Notes: generated from the sequence alone by a model not told the origin. Counted from the stretch's first letter, positions 36,630 through 45,022 are shown. The stretch is 64,000 nucleotides of DNA from Pelomonas sp965229315 (GCF_965229315.1 NZ_CBDDJA010000001.1:1-64000); one strand, 5' to 3'. Numbers and translations: made by a program.

Positions 36630-38417
36630 TCAGAAGCTCCAGGAGCCCTGCGCGTACAGGCGCAGCTTGCGGTTCTTGCCTTCGCCGACGGCCACGCCCT
36701 GCACGGGCGTGGCCAGGCTCATGCGCAAGGCGTAGGCGTTGCCGCGCGCCCAGACCAGCGACAGCCCGGCGCCGCCCAGCGTCGTGTGGTTGACGTAGCT
36801 CGGTTCACGCTGGACGAGGCTGGGGTCGTGCCGGTACTGGATGAAGGCGCCGTCGTAGAACGCGGCCAGCACGAGTTCGCTGGCCCATTTGCCGAACAGG
36901 CTGGACGGCGGCAGCCAGCGCAGCTCCAGGCTGGCCACGGCGCCGGAATCACCCGTGCCCTCGCCGGGCGCGAACGCGCGCACGCCGTTGGGGCCGCCAG
37001 CGCGGAACTGCTCGGTGGAGTCCAGGTTGGACAGCGCGTACTGACCGCGCACGGTGAGGTAGGCGAGCAGTCGGCCGTTGATGAGGTTCTGAAGGCGCGA
37101 CGCGGCGAAGTTCACCTTCCTGAACGTCGCCGCATCGTCGCTGCCGCTGGGGGTGCCGTCGGCGAAGTTGAGCCGGCCCTGTGCCAGGTTCAGCTCGAAG
37201 GTGTTGACGCTGCCGGTCAGCAGGCTGTCGCGGAAGTCGCCGCTGACGCCGATGTTGATGTCGTCGACCCGCTTGCGCGTGGCCAGCGAGGCGACGTTGT
37301 CGAGGTAGCTCTTGGCGTCGCCCGCGCCGAGCACGAACAGGTTCAGGTTGCGCGAGCGCACCCAGGGATAGAGGGCGAACACGTTGATCGTGGTGCCGGT
37401 GCCGTGCAGGTCCAGCGGGAACTCTTTCTTGTCGAGCTGGTAGCGCACGGCCGACAGCGACGCGCCGGCCTTGAAGCCGTCCGCACCGATGGGGCTGGTG
37501 TAGCCCAGCAGCGCGAACATCAGCCCGCCGGTGGCCGAGCTGAGCACCGAGCCGGACAGGCCGTCGCCGCGGCCCAGCGGGCTGGCCATGATGACCTGCG
37601 CGCCCAGCCGCTGCGCGCCGATGACCCTGGAGCCGTTGAAGTCGCCGTCGACGCTGCCGCTGTAGCGCGCCTCGGCGCGGGGCGTGAATTCGAGGATGGC
37701 CGTGCCGGGCGTGGCACCGACCTTCACTTCGGCGCGCGTGACGATGCCGCGCAGGTCGTTGATGAGGAAGACCGTGCGCTCGACGGCGTCCACCGTCAGC
37801 ACGTCGCCCGGCTTCAGCCGCTGCAGGTAGGCCTCGACGACCTCGCGCTTCACCGGCAGGCCTTCGCTCCAGTTCAGCACGACGCGGTCCAGGCGCCCTT
37901 CCAGCACGGCGATGCGCACGGACTGGCCGTCGAACACCTGTTCGGGGATGTAGGCGTAGCCCAGGTAGTAGCCGAGGTCGCGCTGCAGGAAGCGGGTGAC
38001 CTCGTTGGCGGCGTTCACGAGATCCTCGAAGCCGCGTTCCTTGCCGACAAAGGCGGCGGTCAGCCGCGGCAGCGCCTCCCGCAGTGCGGCAGGGGCGTCA
38101 GCGCTGACGGCATACGCCTGCACGTCGATCTTGAGCTCGTCGTCCGGCTTGCCCAGCTCGCGGGCAGCCGGCGGACGTTCCGGCGGCAGTTCGACACTGC
38201 GGCTGGGCTCGGGCGGGCGGGCAAGTTCGCTGGGGGGCGGCACGACCGGTGGCGTGCCCACCGCCCATGCCGGCATCGCAGCCAGCAGGCCGGCACTCAG
38301 AACGGCCAGCAGCCCAGCGCGGCAGCCGCGGCGCAGCGAGGGACGGAGCAGGCGAGCAAGCAGCAAGTTCGGGGTCCGTGCGGCAGGGTTGAGGCAATGA
38401 AGGGCCAGCCGCCCCAC
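36630..38417 (-). CDS. Two-partner-secretion transporter TpsB (ShlB/FhaC/HecB family)
   Basis: A GTG start at 38417 gives 595 residues; the signal peptide hydrophobic core (AGLLAVLSAGLLAAMPAWA) begins near residue 34, so a later start is possible. Two POTRA-like segments follow (~95-250, with FLQRDLGYYLGYAYIP and GVTVDAVERTVFLINDLRG-type sequence), then a beta-barrel with GGPNGVRAFAPGEGTGD matching the conserved loop-6 motif of Omp85/TpsB proteins, ending in a terminal phenylalanine (GSWSF). It exports the TpsA encoded 177 bases downstream across the outer membrane. Confidence 0.93.
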   Translation of the reverse strand: MGRLALHCLNPAARTPNLLLARLLRPSLRRGCRAGLLAVLSAGLLAAMPAWAVGTPPVVPPPSELARPPEPSRSVELPPERPPAARELGKPDDELKIDVQAYAVSADAPAALREALPRLTAAFVGKERGFEDLVNAANEVTRFLQRDLGYYLGYAYIPEQVFDGQSVRIAVLEGRLDRVVLNWSEGLPVKREVVEAYLQRLKPGDVLTVDAVERTVFLINDLRGIVTRAEVKVGATPGTAILEFTPRAEARYSGSVDGDFNGSRVIGAQRLGAQVIMASPLGRGDGLSGSVLSSATGGLMFALLGYTSPIGADGFKAGASLSAVRYQLDKKEFPLDLHGTGTTINVFALYPWVRSRNLNLFVLGAGDAKSYLDNVASLATRKRVDDINIGVSGDFRDSLLTGSVNTFELNLAQGRLNFADGTPSGSDDAATFRKVNFAASRLQNLINGRLLAYLTVRGQYALSNLDSTEQFRAGGPNGVRAFAPGEGTGDSGAVASLELRWLPPSSLFGKWASELVLAAFYDGAFIQYRHDPSLVQREPSYVNHTTLGGAGLSLVWARGNAYALRMSLATPVQGVAVGEGKNRKLRLYAQGSWSF

Positions 38418-38503
38418 GAAGCCTCTGCCGGAGTCCTGGCCTGCCCCTCGACCTGGCGGTCGTTCTCAGCGTGTGAGTAGCGCTGGCATCGATTGAGTTC
38501 CGG

Positions 38504-38537
38504 GCGGTCCCCCCGCGAATGAAAGGGTCGGGACCGC
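38504..38537. promoter_or_regulatory. Inverted repeat upstream of tpsB
   Basis: GCGGTCCC (38504-38511) and GGGACCGC (38530-38537) are a perfect 8-bp inverted repeat with an 18-base spacer, 87-120 bases ahead of the tpsB start. It is the only symmetric element I see in the tpsB-rplQ gap apart from the rplQ terminator; no convincing -35/-10 pair was found. Confidence 0.35.
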
Positions 38538-38620
38538 AGGGACGGCGGCGCGTCTTTCAGGCGGGCGCGCTTGCGGCGCCTGCCAGATGGCTGCGAGCGC
38601 GGCTGGGCTGACGCCAGACG

Positions 38621-38647
38621 TAAAAAAGCCCGCGCAAGGCGGGCTTT
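38621..38647 (-). terminator. Intrinsic terminator of the alpha operon (after rplQ)
   Basis: On the minus strand AAAGCCCGC and GCGGGCTTT form a 9-bp stem with a five-base loop followed by a run of T residues, 24 bases after the rplQ stop. It ends the ribosomal run before the TPS operon begins. Confidence 0.9.
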
Positions 38648-38670
38648 GATCGAAACAGGCGTGGGCCTGA

Positions 38671-39060
38671 TTACTCGACGGCTTCTCCAGCGGTCTCGCC
38701 TTCGGCGCGATCCACCAGTTCAACGAAAGCCATGGGCGCGTTGTCGCCGACGCGGAAACCCATCTTCAGGATGCGGGTGTAGCCGCCCGGGCGCGCCTTG
38801 AAGCGCGGGCCCAGTTCGTTGAAGAGCTTGGTGACGATGTCGCGGTCACGCAGGCGGTCGAAAGCCAGGCGGCGGTTGGCCAGCGTGGGTTCCTTGGCCA
38901 GGGTGATCAGGGGCTCGACCACCTTACGCAGTTCCTTGGCCTTGGGGACCGTGGTCTTGATGGCTTCGTGCTGCAGCAGCGAGACGCACATGTTGCGCAG
39001 CATCGCCTGGCGATGGGAGCTGGTGCGGTTGAGTTTGCGGAGGCCGTGACGGTGACGCAT
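38671..39060 (-). CDS. rplQ: 50S ribosomal protein L17
   Basis: The 129-residue protein opens MRHRHGLRKLNRTSSHRQAM, the L17 signature, and contains KAKELRKVVEPLITLAK. It is part of the large subunit near the exit tunnel. It is the last gene of the alpha operon, 146 bases after rpoA, and is followed by a strong terminator. Length is normal for betaproteobacteria. Confidence 0.98.
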   Translation of the reverse strand: MRHRHGLRKLNRTSSHRQAMLRNMCVSLLQHEAIKTTVPKAKELRKVVEPLITLAKEPTLANRRLAFDRLRDRDIVTKLFNELGPRFKARPGGYTRILKMGFRVGDNAPMAFVELVDRAEGETAGEAVE

Positions 39061-39166
39061 GGTGCTATTCCTTTTTCACTTTGTTGATGCCGGCAGCCGT
39101 GTCAGGTACTGCCGGGTGCACGATCAAACGCCCGAAGTTTGAGCTTCATCGCGTTTGTCATCCGAT

Positions 39167-39184
39167 GACGGCCTTCAGGCCGTC
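39167..39184 (-). other. Intercistronic hairpin between rpoA and rplQ
   Basis: GACGGCC and GGCCGTC form a perfect 7-bp stem with a four-base loop 22 bases after the rpoA stop. It lacks a T run on the coding strand, so it is more likely an mRNA-stabilising hairpin than a terminator. Confidence 0.45.
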
Positions 39185-39206
39185 TCTTGTGTTGGCGCGC
39201 AGCGGA

Positions 39207-40196
39207 TTACCGCTTGTCCAGCCCTTGGGGCGGCCAGTTTTCCAGGCGGGCGCCGAGCGTGAGACCGCGGGAAGCCAGGACTTCCTTGATCTCGTTGAGC
39301 GACTTGCGACCCAGGTTGGGGGTCTTCAGCAGCTCGGTCTCGGTACGCTGGATCAGGTCGCCGATGTAGTAGATGTTTTCGGCCTTCAGGCAGTTGGCCG
39401 AACGCACGGTGAGTTCGAGCTCGTCGACCGGACGCAGCAGGATCGGGTCGAAGCTGCTGGAGCGCTGGGCCGGCTGGTCGAAGGCGTCGACCAGGTCCGT
39501 GCCTTGCAGCTGGGCGAACACGGCCAGTTGCTCGACGAGGATCTTGGCGGACGCGCGGATCGCTTCCTCGGGCGAGATGGCGCCGTTGGTCTGGATCTCC
39601 ATCACGAGCTTGTCGAGGTCGGTACGCTGCTCGACGCGGGCGTTCTCGACCGCGTAGCTGACGCGGCTGACCGGCGAGAAGGACGCGTCGAGGACGATGC
39701 GGCCGATGCTCTTGGTCGGCTCGTCGCCGAAGCGGCGCATCGTGCCGGGCACGTAGCCGCGGCCCTTCTCCACCTTGATCTGCATGTCCAGCTTGCCGCC
39801 TTGCGACAGGTGGGCGATGACTTGCTCGGGGTTGATGATCTCGACGTCGTGCGGGGTCTGGATGTCGGCCGCGGTGACGGGGCCTTCGCCTTCCTTGCGC
39901 AGGACCAGGGTCACTTCTTCGCGGTTGTGCAGGCGGAAGACGACGCCCTTGAGGTTCAGCATGATGTGAACCACGTCCTCTTGCACGCCGTCGATGGCCG
40001 AGTACTCGTGCAGCACGCCGGCAATCGTCACTTCGGTCGGCGCATACCCCACCATCGACGAGAGCAGCACACGGCGCAGGGCGTTGCCCAGCGTGTGACC
40101 GTAGCCGCGTTCAAACGGCTCCAGCGTGACCTTGGCGCGATGACCGCCCAGGGGCTCCACGTTGATGGACTTGGGTTTGAGCAAGTTGGTTTGCAT
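39207..40196 (-). CDS. rpoA: DNA-directed RNA polymerase alpha subunit
   Basis: The 329-residue protein has the dimerising N-terminal domain (GYGHTLGNALRRVLLSSM, core assembly contacts) and the C-terminal DNA-binding domain (LTVRSANCLKAENI, LIQRTETELLKTPNLGRKSLNEIKEVL), the UP-element and activator contact module. It lies downstream of rpsD in the usual betaproteobacterial order. A GC-rich hairpin stands between rpsD and this gene and could lower its expression relative to rpsD. Confidence 0.98.
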   Translation of the reverse strand: MQTNLLKPKSINVEPLGGHRAKVTLEPFERGYGHTLGNALRRVLLSSMVGYAPTEVTIAGVLHEYSAIDGVQEDVVHIMLNLKGVVFRLHNREEVTLVLRKEGEGPVTAADIQTPHDVEIINPEQVIAHLSQGGKLDMQIKVEKGRGYVPGTMRRFGDEPTKSIGRIVLDASFSPVSRVSYAVENARVEQRTDLDKLVMEIQTNGAISPEEAIRASAKILVEQLAVFAQLQGTDLVDAFDQPAQRSSSFDPILLRPVDELELTVRSANCLKAENIYYIGDLIQRTETELLKTPNLGRKSLNEIKEVLASRGLTLGARLENWPPQGLDKR

Positions 40197-40293
40197 GAGG
40201 TCTTTCTTTCAATACCCTCGGTTCGTTACACCGATAAGGCTGAGGACCAGCCGGGCAGAGCCTTCGAAGGGCTTGGAGGCCCGGACGAGGAAA

Positions 40294-40325
40294 CGCCGGC
40301 CGCGCTCTTGCGAGCGCGGCCGGCG
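40294..40325 (-). other. Perfect 14-bp hairpin between rpsD and rpoA (attenuator candidate)
   Basis: On the coding (minus) strand a 14-bp GC-rich stem closed by a GCAA tetraloop lies 10 bases after the rpsD stop and is followed by only three T residues. The stem is far stronger than other intercistronic hairpins here, but the short T run suggests partial termination or mRNA protection rather than full stop. Confidence 0.6.
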
Positions 40326-40335
40326 GGGGAAAACA

Positions 40336-40959
40336 TTAACGCGAGTACAACTCGACGATCAGCGATTCGTTGATCTCGGCACCGAACTCGTCGCGGTCGG
40401 GAGCCTTCTTGAAGACGCCTTCCAGCTTCGTGCCGTCCACGGCCACCCAGGCCGGCAGGCCGATGGAGTCGGCCAGCTTGAAGGACTCCGTCACGCGCAG
40501 CTGCTTCTTGGCCTTGTCGCGCACCGCGACGGTGTCACCCGCCTTGACCGAGTAGGACGCGATGTTGACGACCTCGCCATTCACCGTGACACCCTTGTGC
40601 GACACCAGTTGGCGTGCTTCTGCGCGGGTGGAGCCGAAGCCCATGCGGTAGACGACGTTGTCCAGGCGCGATTCCAGCAGCTGCAGCAGGTTCACGCCGG
40701 TCGAGCCCTTGCGGCGCTCGGCTTCGGCGAAGTAGCGGCGGAACTGACGCTCCAGCACGCCATACATGCGCTTGACCTTCTGCTTTTCGCGCAGTTGCAG
40801 GCCGAAGTCGGACGTGCGCTGGCCGGAGGTGCGGCCATGCTGGCCGGGCTTGGAGTCGAACTTGACCTTGTCGCTGATGGCGCGGCGGGCGCTCTTCAGG
40901 TAGAGGTCGGTGCCTTCACGGCGGGAAAGTTTGCCCTTGGGGCCGAGGTAACGTGCCAC
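40336..40959 (-). CDS. rpsD: 30S ribosomal protein S4
   Basis: The 207-residue protein begins MARYLGPKGKLSRREGTDLY and has the S4 RNA-binding domain (LESRLDNVVYRMGFGSTRAEARQLVSHKGVTVNG). S4 starts 16S rRNA assembly and in E. coli represses the alpha operon. Here it has its own promoter and structured leader (41098-41170) and is separated from rpsK by 251 bases, so it can be regulated apart from rpsM-rpsK. Confidence 0.98.
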   Translation of the reverse strand: MARYLGPKGKLSRREGTDLYLKSARRAISDKVKFDSKPGQHGRTSGQRTSDFGLQLREKQKVKRMYGVLERQFRRYFAEAERRKGSTGVNLLQLLESRLDNVVYRMGFGSTRAEARQLVSHKGVTVNGEVVNIASYSVKAGDTVAVRDKAKKQLRVTESFKLADSIGLPAWVAVDGTKLEGVFKKAPDRDEFGAEINESLIVELYSR

Positions 40960-41097
40960 TTTGCGTGTCCTTGATCAATCTGACGCCGAAAGTCGTCGCT
41001 TTCACGACGGCGTCCTGCGCGAGTCCAGCCGGTGTTGTTGTGGGCTTGGACGGTGGGCTTAAGCGTCGGCTCGCAATGAAGCCGGCTCAAAACTGAA

Positions 41098-41126
41098 GCC
41101 GGCGCGGCACCTGAGTGCCCGCCGGC
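41098..41126 (-). other. Leader hairpin of rpsD
   Basis: In the presumed rpsD leader the coding strand reads GCCGGCGGGCAC, a four-base loop, then GTGCCGCGCCGGC, pairing apart from one bulge. It lies between the promoter at 41143-41170 and the rpsD start and could be a target for S4 feedback. Confidence 0.5.
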
Positions 41127-41142
41127 TCCGGGAAAACACGCG

Positions 41143-41170
41143 ATTATCGCACTGTCATCCGAATCTGCAA
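41143..41170 (-). promoter_or_regulatory. Sigma70-type promoter for rpsD
   Basis: On the minus strand TTGCAG (41165-41170), a 16-base spacer and GATAAT (41143-41148) make a good -35/-10 pair. It is placed after rpsK and would start a leader of about 175 bases ahead of rpsD. Confidence 0.65.
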
Positions 41171-41210
41171 TATCCCTGTCACCGGAAGGTGGGGCTCAGA
41201 TGCGGCGAAC

Positions 41211-41615
41211 TTAGATGCGACGACGCTTCTGCGGACGGCAGCCGTTGTGCGGCACGGGCGTCACGTCAGAGATCGAGTTGATGCGGATGCCCAGCGCTGC
41301 CAGGGCACGCACCGACGACTCACGACCCGGGCCGGGGCCCTTGATCTTGACGTCGAGGTTCTTGATGCCCTGCTCTTGAGCAGCGCGGCCGGCCACTTCA
41401 GCCGCCACCTGGGCTGCGAAAGGCGTCGACTTGCGCGAACCCTTGAAGCCCTGACCACCCGACGAAGCCCAGGACAGGGCGCCGCCTTGCCGGTCGGTGA
41501 TGGTGATGATGGTGTTGTTGAACGAGGCGTGGACGTGCGCGATGCCGTCAGCAACGTTCTTGCGAACCTTCTTGCGAACGCGTTGAGCCGCCGAATTGTT
41601 GGGAGCCTTTGCCAT
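41211..41615 (-). CDS. rpsK: 30S ribosomal protein S11
   Basis: The 134-residue protein carries the S11 pattern (GIAHVHASFNNTIITITD, GFKGSRKSTPFAAQVAAE, SVRALAALG, PVPHNGCRPQKRRR). It forms part of the 30S platform near the mRNA exit. It follows rpsM by 26 bases in one transcription unit; the next gene, rpsD, is set apart by a promoter-bearing gap. Confidence 0.98.
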   Translation of the reverse strand: MAKAPNNSAAQRVRKKVRKNVADGIAHVHASFNNTIITITDRQGGALSWASSGGQGFKGSRKSTPFAAQVAAEVAGRAAQEQGIKNLDVKIKGPGPGRESSVRALAALGIRINSISDVTPVPHNGCRPQKRRRI

Positions 41616-41641
41616 ATTGACCTTCTTTCAGTTCGGGCAGC

Positions 41642-42007
41642 TTACTTCTTGCCGGTCGCAGCCGACTTGCGCGGACCCTTGCGGGTGCGGGCATTCGTGC
41701 GGGTGCGCTGGCCGCGCATCGGCAGGCCGCGGCGGTGACGGAAGCCACGGTAGCAGCCCAGATCCATCAGACGCTTGATGTTGATGGACTGCTCACGACG
41801 CAGATCGCCTTCGATGGTCATCTGGTTGACGACGTCACGGATCTTTTCGAGATCGGAGTCGTTCAGGTCCTTGACCTTCTTGTCGAACGGGATGCCGCAG
41901 GTCGTGCAGATCTTCTGGGCGGTCGTACGGCCAATGCCGTAGATCGAGGTCAGACCGATCTCAGTGTGCTTTTGCGGCGGAATGTTGATACCAGCAATAC
42001 GTGCCAT
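41642..42007 (-). CDS. rpsM: 30S ribosomal protein S13
   Basis: The 121-residue protein begins MARIAGINIPPQKHTEIGLTSI and ends in the basic tail RGQRTRTNARTRKGPRK that reaches toward the P-site tRNA. It belongs to the 30S head. It heads the alpha-operon part of the run, 34 bases after rpmJ, with no visible break from the spc genes. Confidence 0.98.
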   Translation of the reverse strand: MARIAGINIPPQKHTEIGLTSIYGIGRTTAQKICTTCGIPFDKKVKDLNDSDLEKIRDVVNQMTIEGDLRREQSINIKRLMDLGCYRGFRHRRGLPMRGQRTRTNARTRKGPRKSAATGKK

Positions 42008-42041
42008 GGTTGTCCTCTAGTCCTGTCGTGCGCGCGGGGGC

Positions 42042-42155
42042 TCAGCCCTGGCGCTGCTTGTGGCGCGGGTCGGTGCAGATCACACGCACCACGCCCTTGC
42101 GGCGGATGATCTTGCAATTGCGGCACATCTGCTTCACGGATGCCGAAACTTTCAT
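42042..42155 (-). CDS. rpmJ: 50S ribosomal protein L36
   Basis: A 37-residue gene begins MKVSASVKQMCRNCKIIRRK and ends RHKQRQG. Cys11, Cys14, Cys27 and His32 are present, so this is the zinc-binding (C+) form. It sits between infA and rpsM, its usual betaproteobacterial place. Confidence 0.96.
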   Translation of the reverse strand: MKVSASVKQMCRNCKIIRRKGVVRVICTDPRHKQRQG

Positions 42156-42213
42156 GGTCTGCTCCTTGGCCTAACTTCTTTTGCGCTCACACGCGTCCGG
42201 GGGTTCAAACAGC

Positions 42214-42432
42214 TCACTTCGCCCGGAACACGATGCGAGCACGACTCAAATCGTAGGGCGTCAATTCCACAGTCACTTTGTCGCCGGGGAGGATACGGAT
42301 GTAGTGCATCCGCATCTTGCCGGAGATGTGTCCGAGGACGACATGCCCGTTCTCTAACTTCACACGAAACGTTGCGCTGGGGAGGTTTTCAACAATCTCG
42401 CCCTGCATCTGAATGACGTCGTCTTTCGACAT
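42214..42432 (-). CDS. infA: Translation initiation factor IF-1
   Basis: The 72-residue protein is a single S1-type OB fold (MQGEIVENLPSATFRVKLEN, GHISGKMRMHYIRILPGDKV, VELTPYDLSRARI). IF-1 occupies the ribosomal A site during initiation. Its place between secY and rpmJ is a betaproteobacterial trait; in E. coli infA is elsewhere. Many Burkholderiales carry a second infA, which this window cannot show. Confidence 0.97.
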   Translation of the reverse strand: MSKDDVIQMQGEIVENLPSATFRVKLENGHVVLGHISGKMRMHYIRILPGDKVTVELTPYDLSRARIVFRAK

Positions 42433-42486
42433 GCCAAAACTTCGTGTGGGTTAAAACAGATATTTCCTTAGAACAGCTCTCCACCC

Positions 42487-43797
42487 TCAGTTGGGCTTGA
42501 AGCTGGCCTTCTTCAGCAGTGACTCGTACTGCTGACTCATGATGTAGCTTTGCACCTGGGCCCAGAAGTCCATCGTGACGACCACGATGATCAGCAGGGA
42601 TGTGCCACCAAAGTAGAACGGAACGTTGTACTTGAGTGTCAAGAATTCGGGCAGCAGGCAGACCAGCGTGATGTAGATCGCGCCGGCAAGCGTCAGCCGC
42701 GACAAGATGCGGTCGATGTGCTTGGCGGTCTGCTCGCCCGGACGGATGCCCGGAATGAACGCGCCGCTCTTCTTCAGGTTGTCCGCGGTCTCACGGCTGT
42801 TGAACACCAGCGCCGTATAGAAGAAGCAGAAGAAGATGATGGCAGCGGCGTACAGCAACACATAGATCGGCTGGCCCGGGCTGACCATGGCAGCCAGGTC
42901 CTTCAACCAGCGCAGGCCGTCGCCCGTCGCAAACCAGCTCACCACCGTGGTCGGCAGCAGGATGATCGACGACGCAAAGATCGGCGGGATCACGCCCGAC
43001 ATGTTCAGCTTCAGCGGCAGGTGCGACGACTGGCCGCCGTAGACCTTGTTGCCGACCTGGCGCTTGGCATAGTTCACCAGGATCTTGCGCTGGCCACGCT
43101 CGACGAACACGACGGCGAAGGTCACCAGCACGACCAGGGCGATCACGACCAGCGCCGAACCGTAGCCCATCGCGCCGGTACGCACCAGCTCGAACAGCCC
43201 ACCGATCGCACCGGGCAGACCTGCGGCGATACCGCCGAAGATCAGGATCGAAATGCCGTTGCCCAGACCCCGCTCGGTGATCTGCTCACCCAGCCACATC
43301 AGAAACATCGTGCCGGCCACCAGGCTGGACACCGCCGTGAGGCGGAAGCCGAAACCAGGATTGAGCACCAGGCCCGCAGAACCTTCCAGCGCCAGCGCGA
43401 TGGACAGGCTCTGGAACAGCGCCAGGCCCAAGGTGGCGTAGCGCGTGTACTGCGTGATCTTGCGGCGGCCCGCCTCGCCTTCCTTCTTCAGCTGCTCCAG
43501 CGTCGGGACCACATAGGTCATAAGCTGCAGCACGATGGAAGCCGAGATGTACGGCGTGATGCCCAACGCGAACACGGTGAAGCGCGACAGCGCACCGCCC
43601 GAGAACATGTTGAACAGGCTCAGGATGCCACCCGCCTGACCCTTGAAGAATTGGGCGAGCTGGTTCGGGTCGATACCGGGCACGGGGATATGCGCCCCGA
43701 TGCGGTACACGACCAGCGCCAGCAGCAGGAAGACAAGCCGGCGACGCAGGTCACCGAACTTGCCACTCTTGGCCAGCTGATTCGCGTTGGTAGCCAC
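42487..43797 (-). CDS. secY: Protein translocase subunit SecY
   Basis: The 436-residue protein has ten predicted membrane helices and SecY signatures (GILSLFNMFSGGALSRFTVFALGITPYISASI near the plug and IPGIRPGEQTAKHIDRILSRLT in the cytoplasmic loop, each given here only as landmarks). It forms the Sec channel with SecE and SecG and would export the signal peptides of TpsB and TpsA. It follows rplO by 27 bases. Confidence 0.98.
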   Translation of the reverse strand: MATNANQLAKSGKFGDLRRRLVFLLLALVVYRIGAHIPVPGIDPNQLAQFFKGQAGGILSLFNMFSGGALSRFTVFALGITPYISASIVLQLMTYVVPTLEQLKKEGEAGRRKITQYTRYATLGLALFQSLSIALALEGSAGLVLNPGFGFRLTAVSSLVAGTMFLMWLGEQITERGLGNGISILIFGGIAAGLPGAIGGLFELVRTGAMGYGSALVVIALVVLVTFAVVFVERGQRKILVNYAKRQVGNKVYGGQSSHLPLKLNMSGVIPPIFASSIILLPTTVVSWFATGDGLRWLKDLAAMVSPGQPIYVLLYAAAIIFFCFFYTALVFNSRETADNLKKSGAFIPGIRPGEQTAKHIDRILSRLTLAGAIYITLVCLLPEFLTLKYNVPFYFGGTSLLIIVVVTMDFWAQVQSYIMSQQYESLLKKASFKPN

Positions 43798-43824
43798 GCT
43801 GAGTCAGTTCCTTTTGGACAGCAA

Positions 43825-44256
43825 TTAAGCGACCGAGCCGCCAGCCGCCTCGATGGCCGCCTTGGCGCCCTTCGTGGCGTTCACGCCCTTCAGCGTGACC
43901 TTGCGCTCGATGGCACCGGACAGGATGACCTTGACCGACTTGGCCAGTTGCGGCACCAGGCCGACGGCCTTCAGCGTCGACACATCGACCTCTTCGCCGG
44001 CCAGGACTTGCAGGTCCGACAGCGTGATCTCGGCGTTGTACTTCAGCGTCAGCGACTTGAAGCCACGCTTGGGCAGGCGACGCTGCAGCGGCATCTGACC
44101 GCCTTCGAAGCCGACCTTGTGGTAGCCACCAGCGCGGGACTTCTGGCCCTTGTGGCCGCGACCTGCGGTCTTGCCCAGGCCGGAGCCGATGCCACGGCCG
44201 ACACGGCGCTTGGCATGCTTGGCGCCCTCTGCGGGCTTGATCGTGTTGAGTTCCAT
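43825..44256 (-). CDS. rplO: 50S ribosomal protein L15
   Basis: The 143-residue protein has the Gly/Lys-rich N-terminal part (RRVGRGIGSGLGKTAGRGHK) and the conserved FEGGQMPLQRRLPKRGF that thread into 23S rRNA, followed by the globular C-terminal domain. It lies between rpmD and secY as in most bacteria. Confidence 0.98.
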   Translation of the reverse strand: MELNTIKPAEGAKHAKRRVGRGIGSGLGKTAGRGHKGQKSRAGGYHKVGFEGGQMPLQRRLPKRGFKSLTLKYNAEITLSDLQVLAGEEVDVSTLKAVGLVPQLAKSVKVILSGAIERKVTLKGVNATKGAKAAIEAAGGSVA

Positions 44257-44282
44257 CGTCTTGTCCTCGATGTGCGCGGTGC

Positions 44283-44465
44283 TCAGAGCACCTGCACCAG
44301 ATAGGCGATCTTGTTGATCATGCCGCGCACGGCGGGCGTGTCTTCCAGGGTGCTTTGGCTGTTCAGCCGACGCAGACCCAGGCCGACCACGGTGGCACGG
44401 TGCGAGGCACGGCAGCCGATGGGGCTACGCACCAGCTTGACCGTCACGGTTTTTTTGTCAGACAT
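44283..44465 (-). CDS. rpmD: 50S ribosomal protein L30
   Basis: The 60-residue protein (VKLVRSPIGCRASHRATVVG, LRRLNSQSTLEDTPAVRGMI) has the normal bacterial L30 length and fold. It lies between rpsE and rplO in the spc arrangement. Confidence 0.97.
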   Translation of the reverse strand: MSDKKTVTVKLVRSPIGCRASHRATVVGLGLRRLNSQSTLEDTPAVRGMINKIAYLVQVL

Positions 44466-44485
44466 GTTGTGCTCCGCTGTGGCGA

Positions 44486-45004
44486 TCAGTTGAAGATTTC
44501 TTCAACCGTCTTGCCGCGCTTGGCCGCGACCGAGGCCGGCGTGGTGGAACGCTTGAGGGCGTCCAGCGTGGCGCGGACCATGTTGTACGGGTTGGTGGAA
44601 CCGTGGCTCTTGGTCACGATGTCGGTCACGCCCATCACTTCGAAGACAGCGCGCATCGGGCCGCCGGCGATGACGCCGGTACCGGCAGGTGCCGGGGCCA
44701 TGATGACGTGCGCAGCACCGTGCTCACCCACCACGTTGTGATGGATGGTGCCGTTCTTCAGGCTGACCTTGACCATGTTGCGGCGAGCCGACTCCATGGC
44801 CTTCTGCACCGCGACCGGCACTTCCTTGGCCTTGCCCTTGCCCATGCCGATGCGGCCATCGCCGTCACCGACCACGGTCAGCGCTGCGAAGGACAGCGTG
44901 CGGCCGCCCTTCACCACCTTGGTCACGCGGTTCACCGCGATCATCTTTTCCTTCAGGCCGTCGTCATTGCCTTCGGTCTGCGCGCGGGGTTGAAACTTTG
45001 CCAT
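44486..45004 (-). CDS. rpsE: 30S ribosomal protein S5
   Basis: The 172-residue protein holds the S5 N-terminal double-stranded RNA-binding domain (LKEKMIAVNRVTKVVKGGRT, FAALTVVGDGDGRIGMGKGK) and the C-terminal domain (APAGTGVIAGGPMRAVFEVM). It contributes to decoding fidelity and the mRNA entry helicase site. It follows rplR by 18 bases. Confidence 0.98.
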   Translation of the reverse strand: MAKFQPRAQTEGNDDGLKEKMIAVNRVTKVVKGGRTLSFAALTVVGDGDGRIGMGKGKAKEVPVAVQKAMESARRNMVKVSLKNGTIHHNVVGEHGAAHVIMAPAPAGTGVIAGGPMRAVFEVMGVTDIVTKSHGSTNPYNMVRATLDALKRSTTPASVAAKRGKTVEEIFN

Positions 45005-45022
45005 TTCTTATTCCTTGATGCG

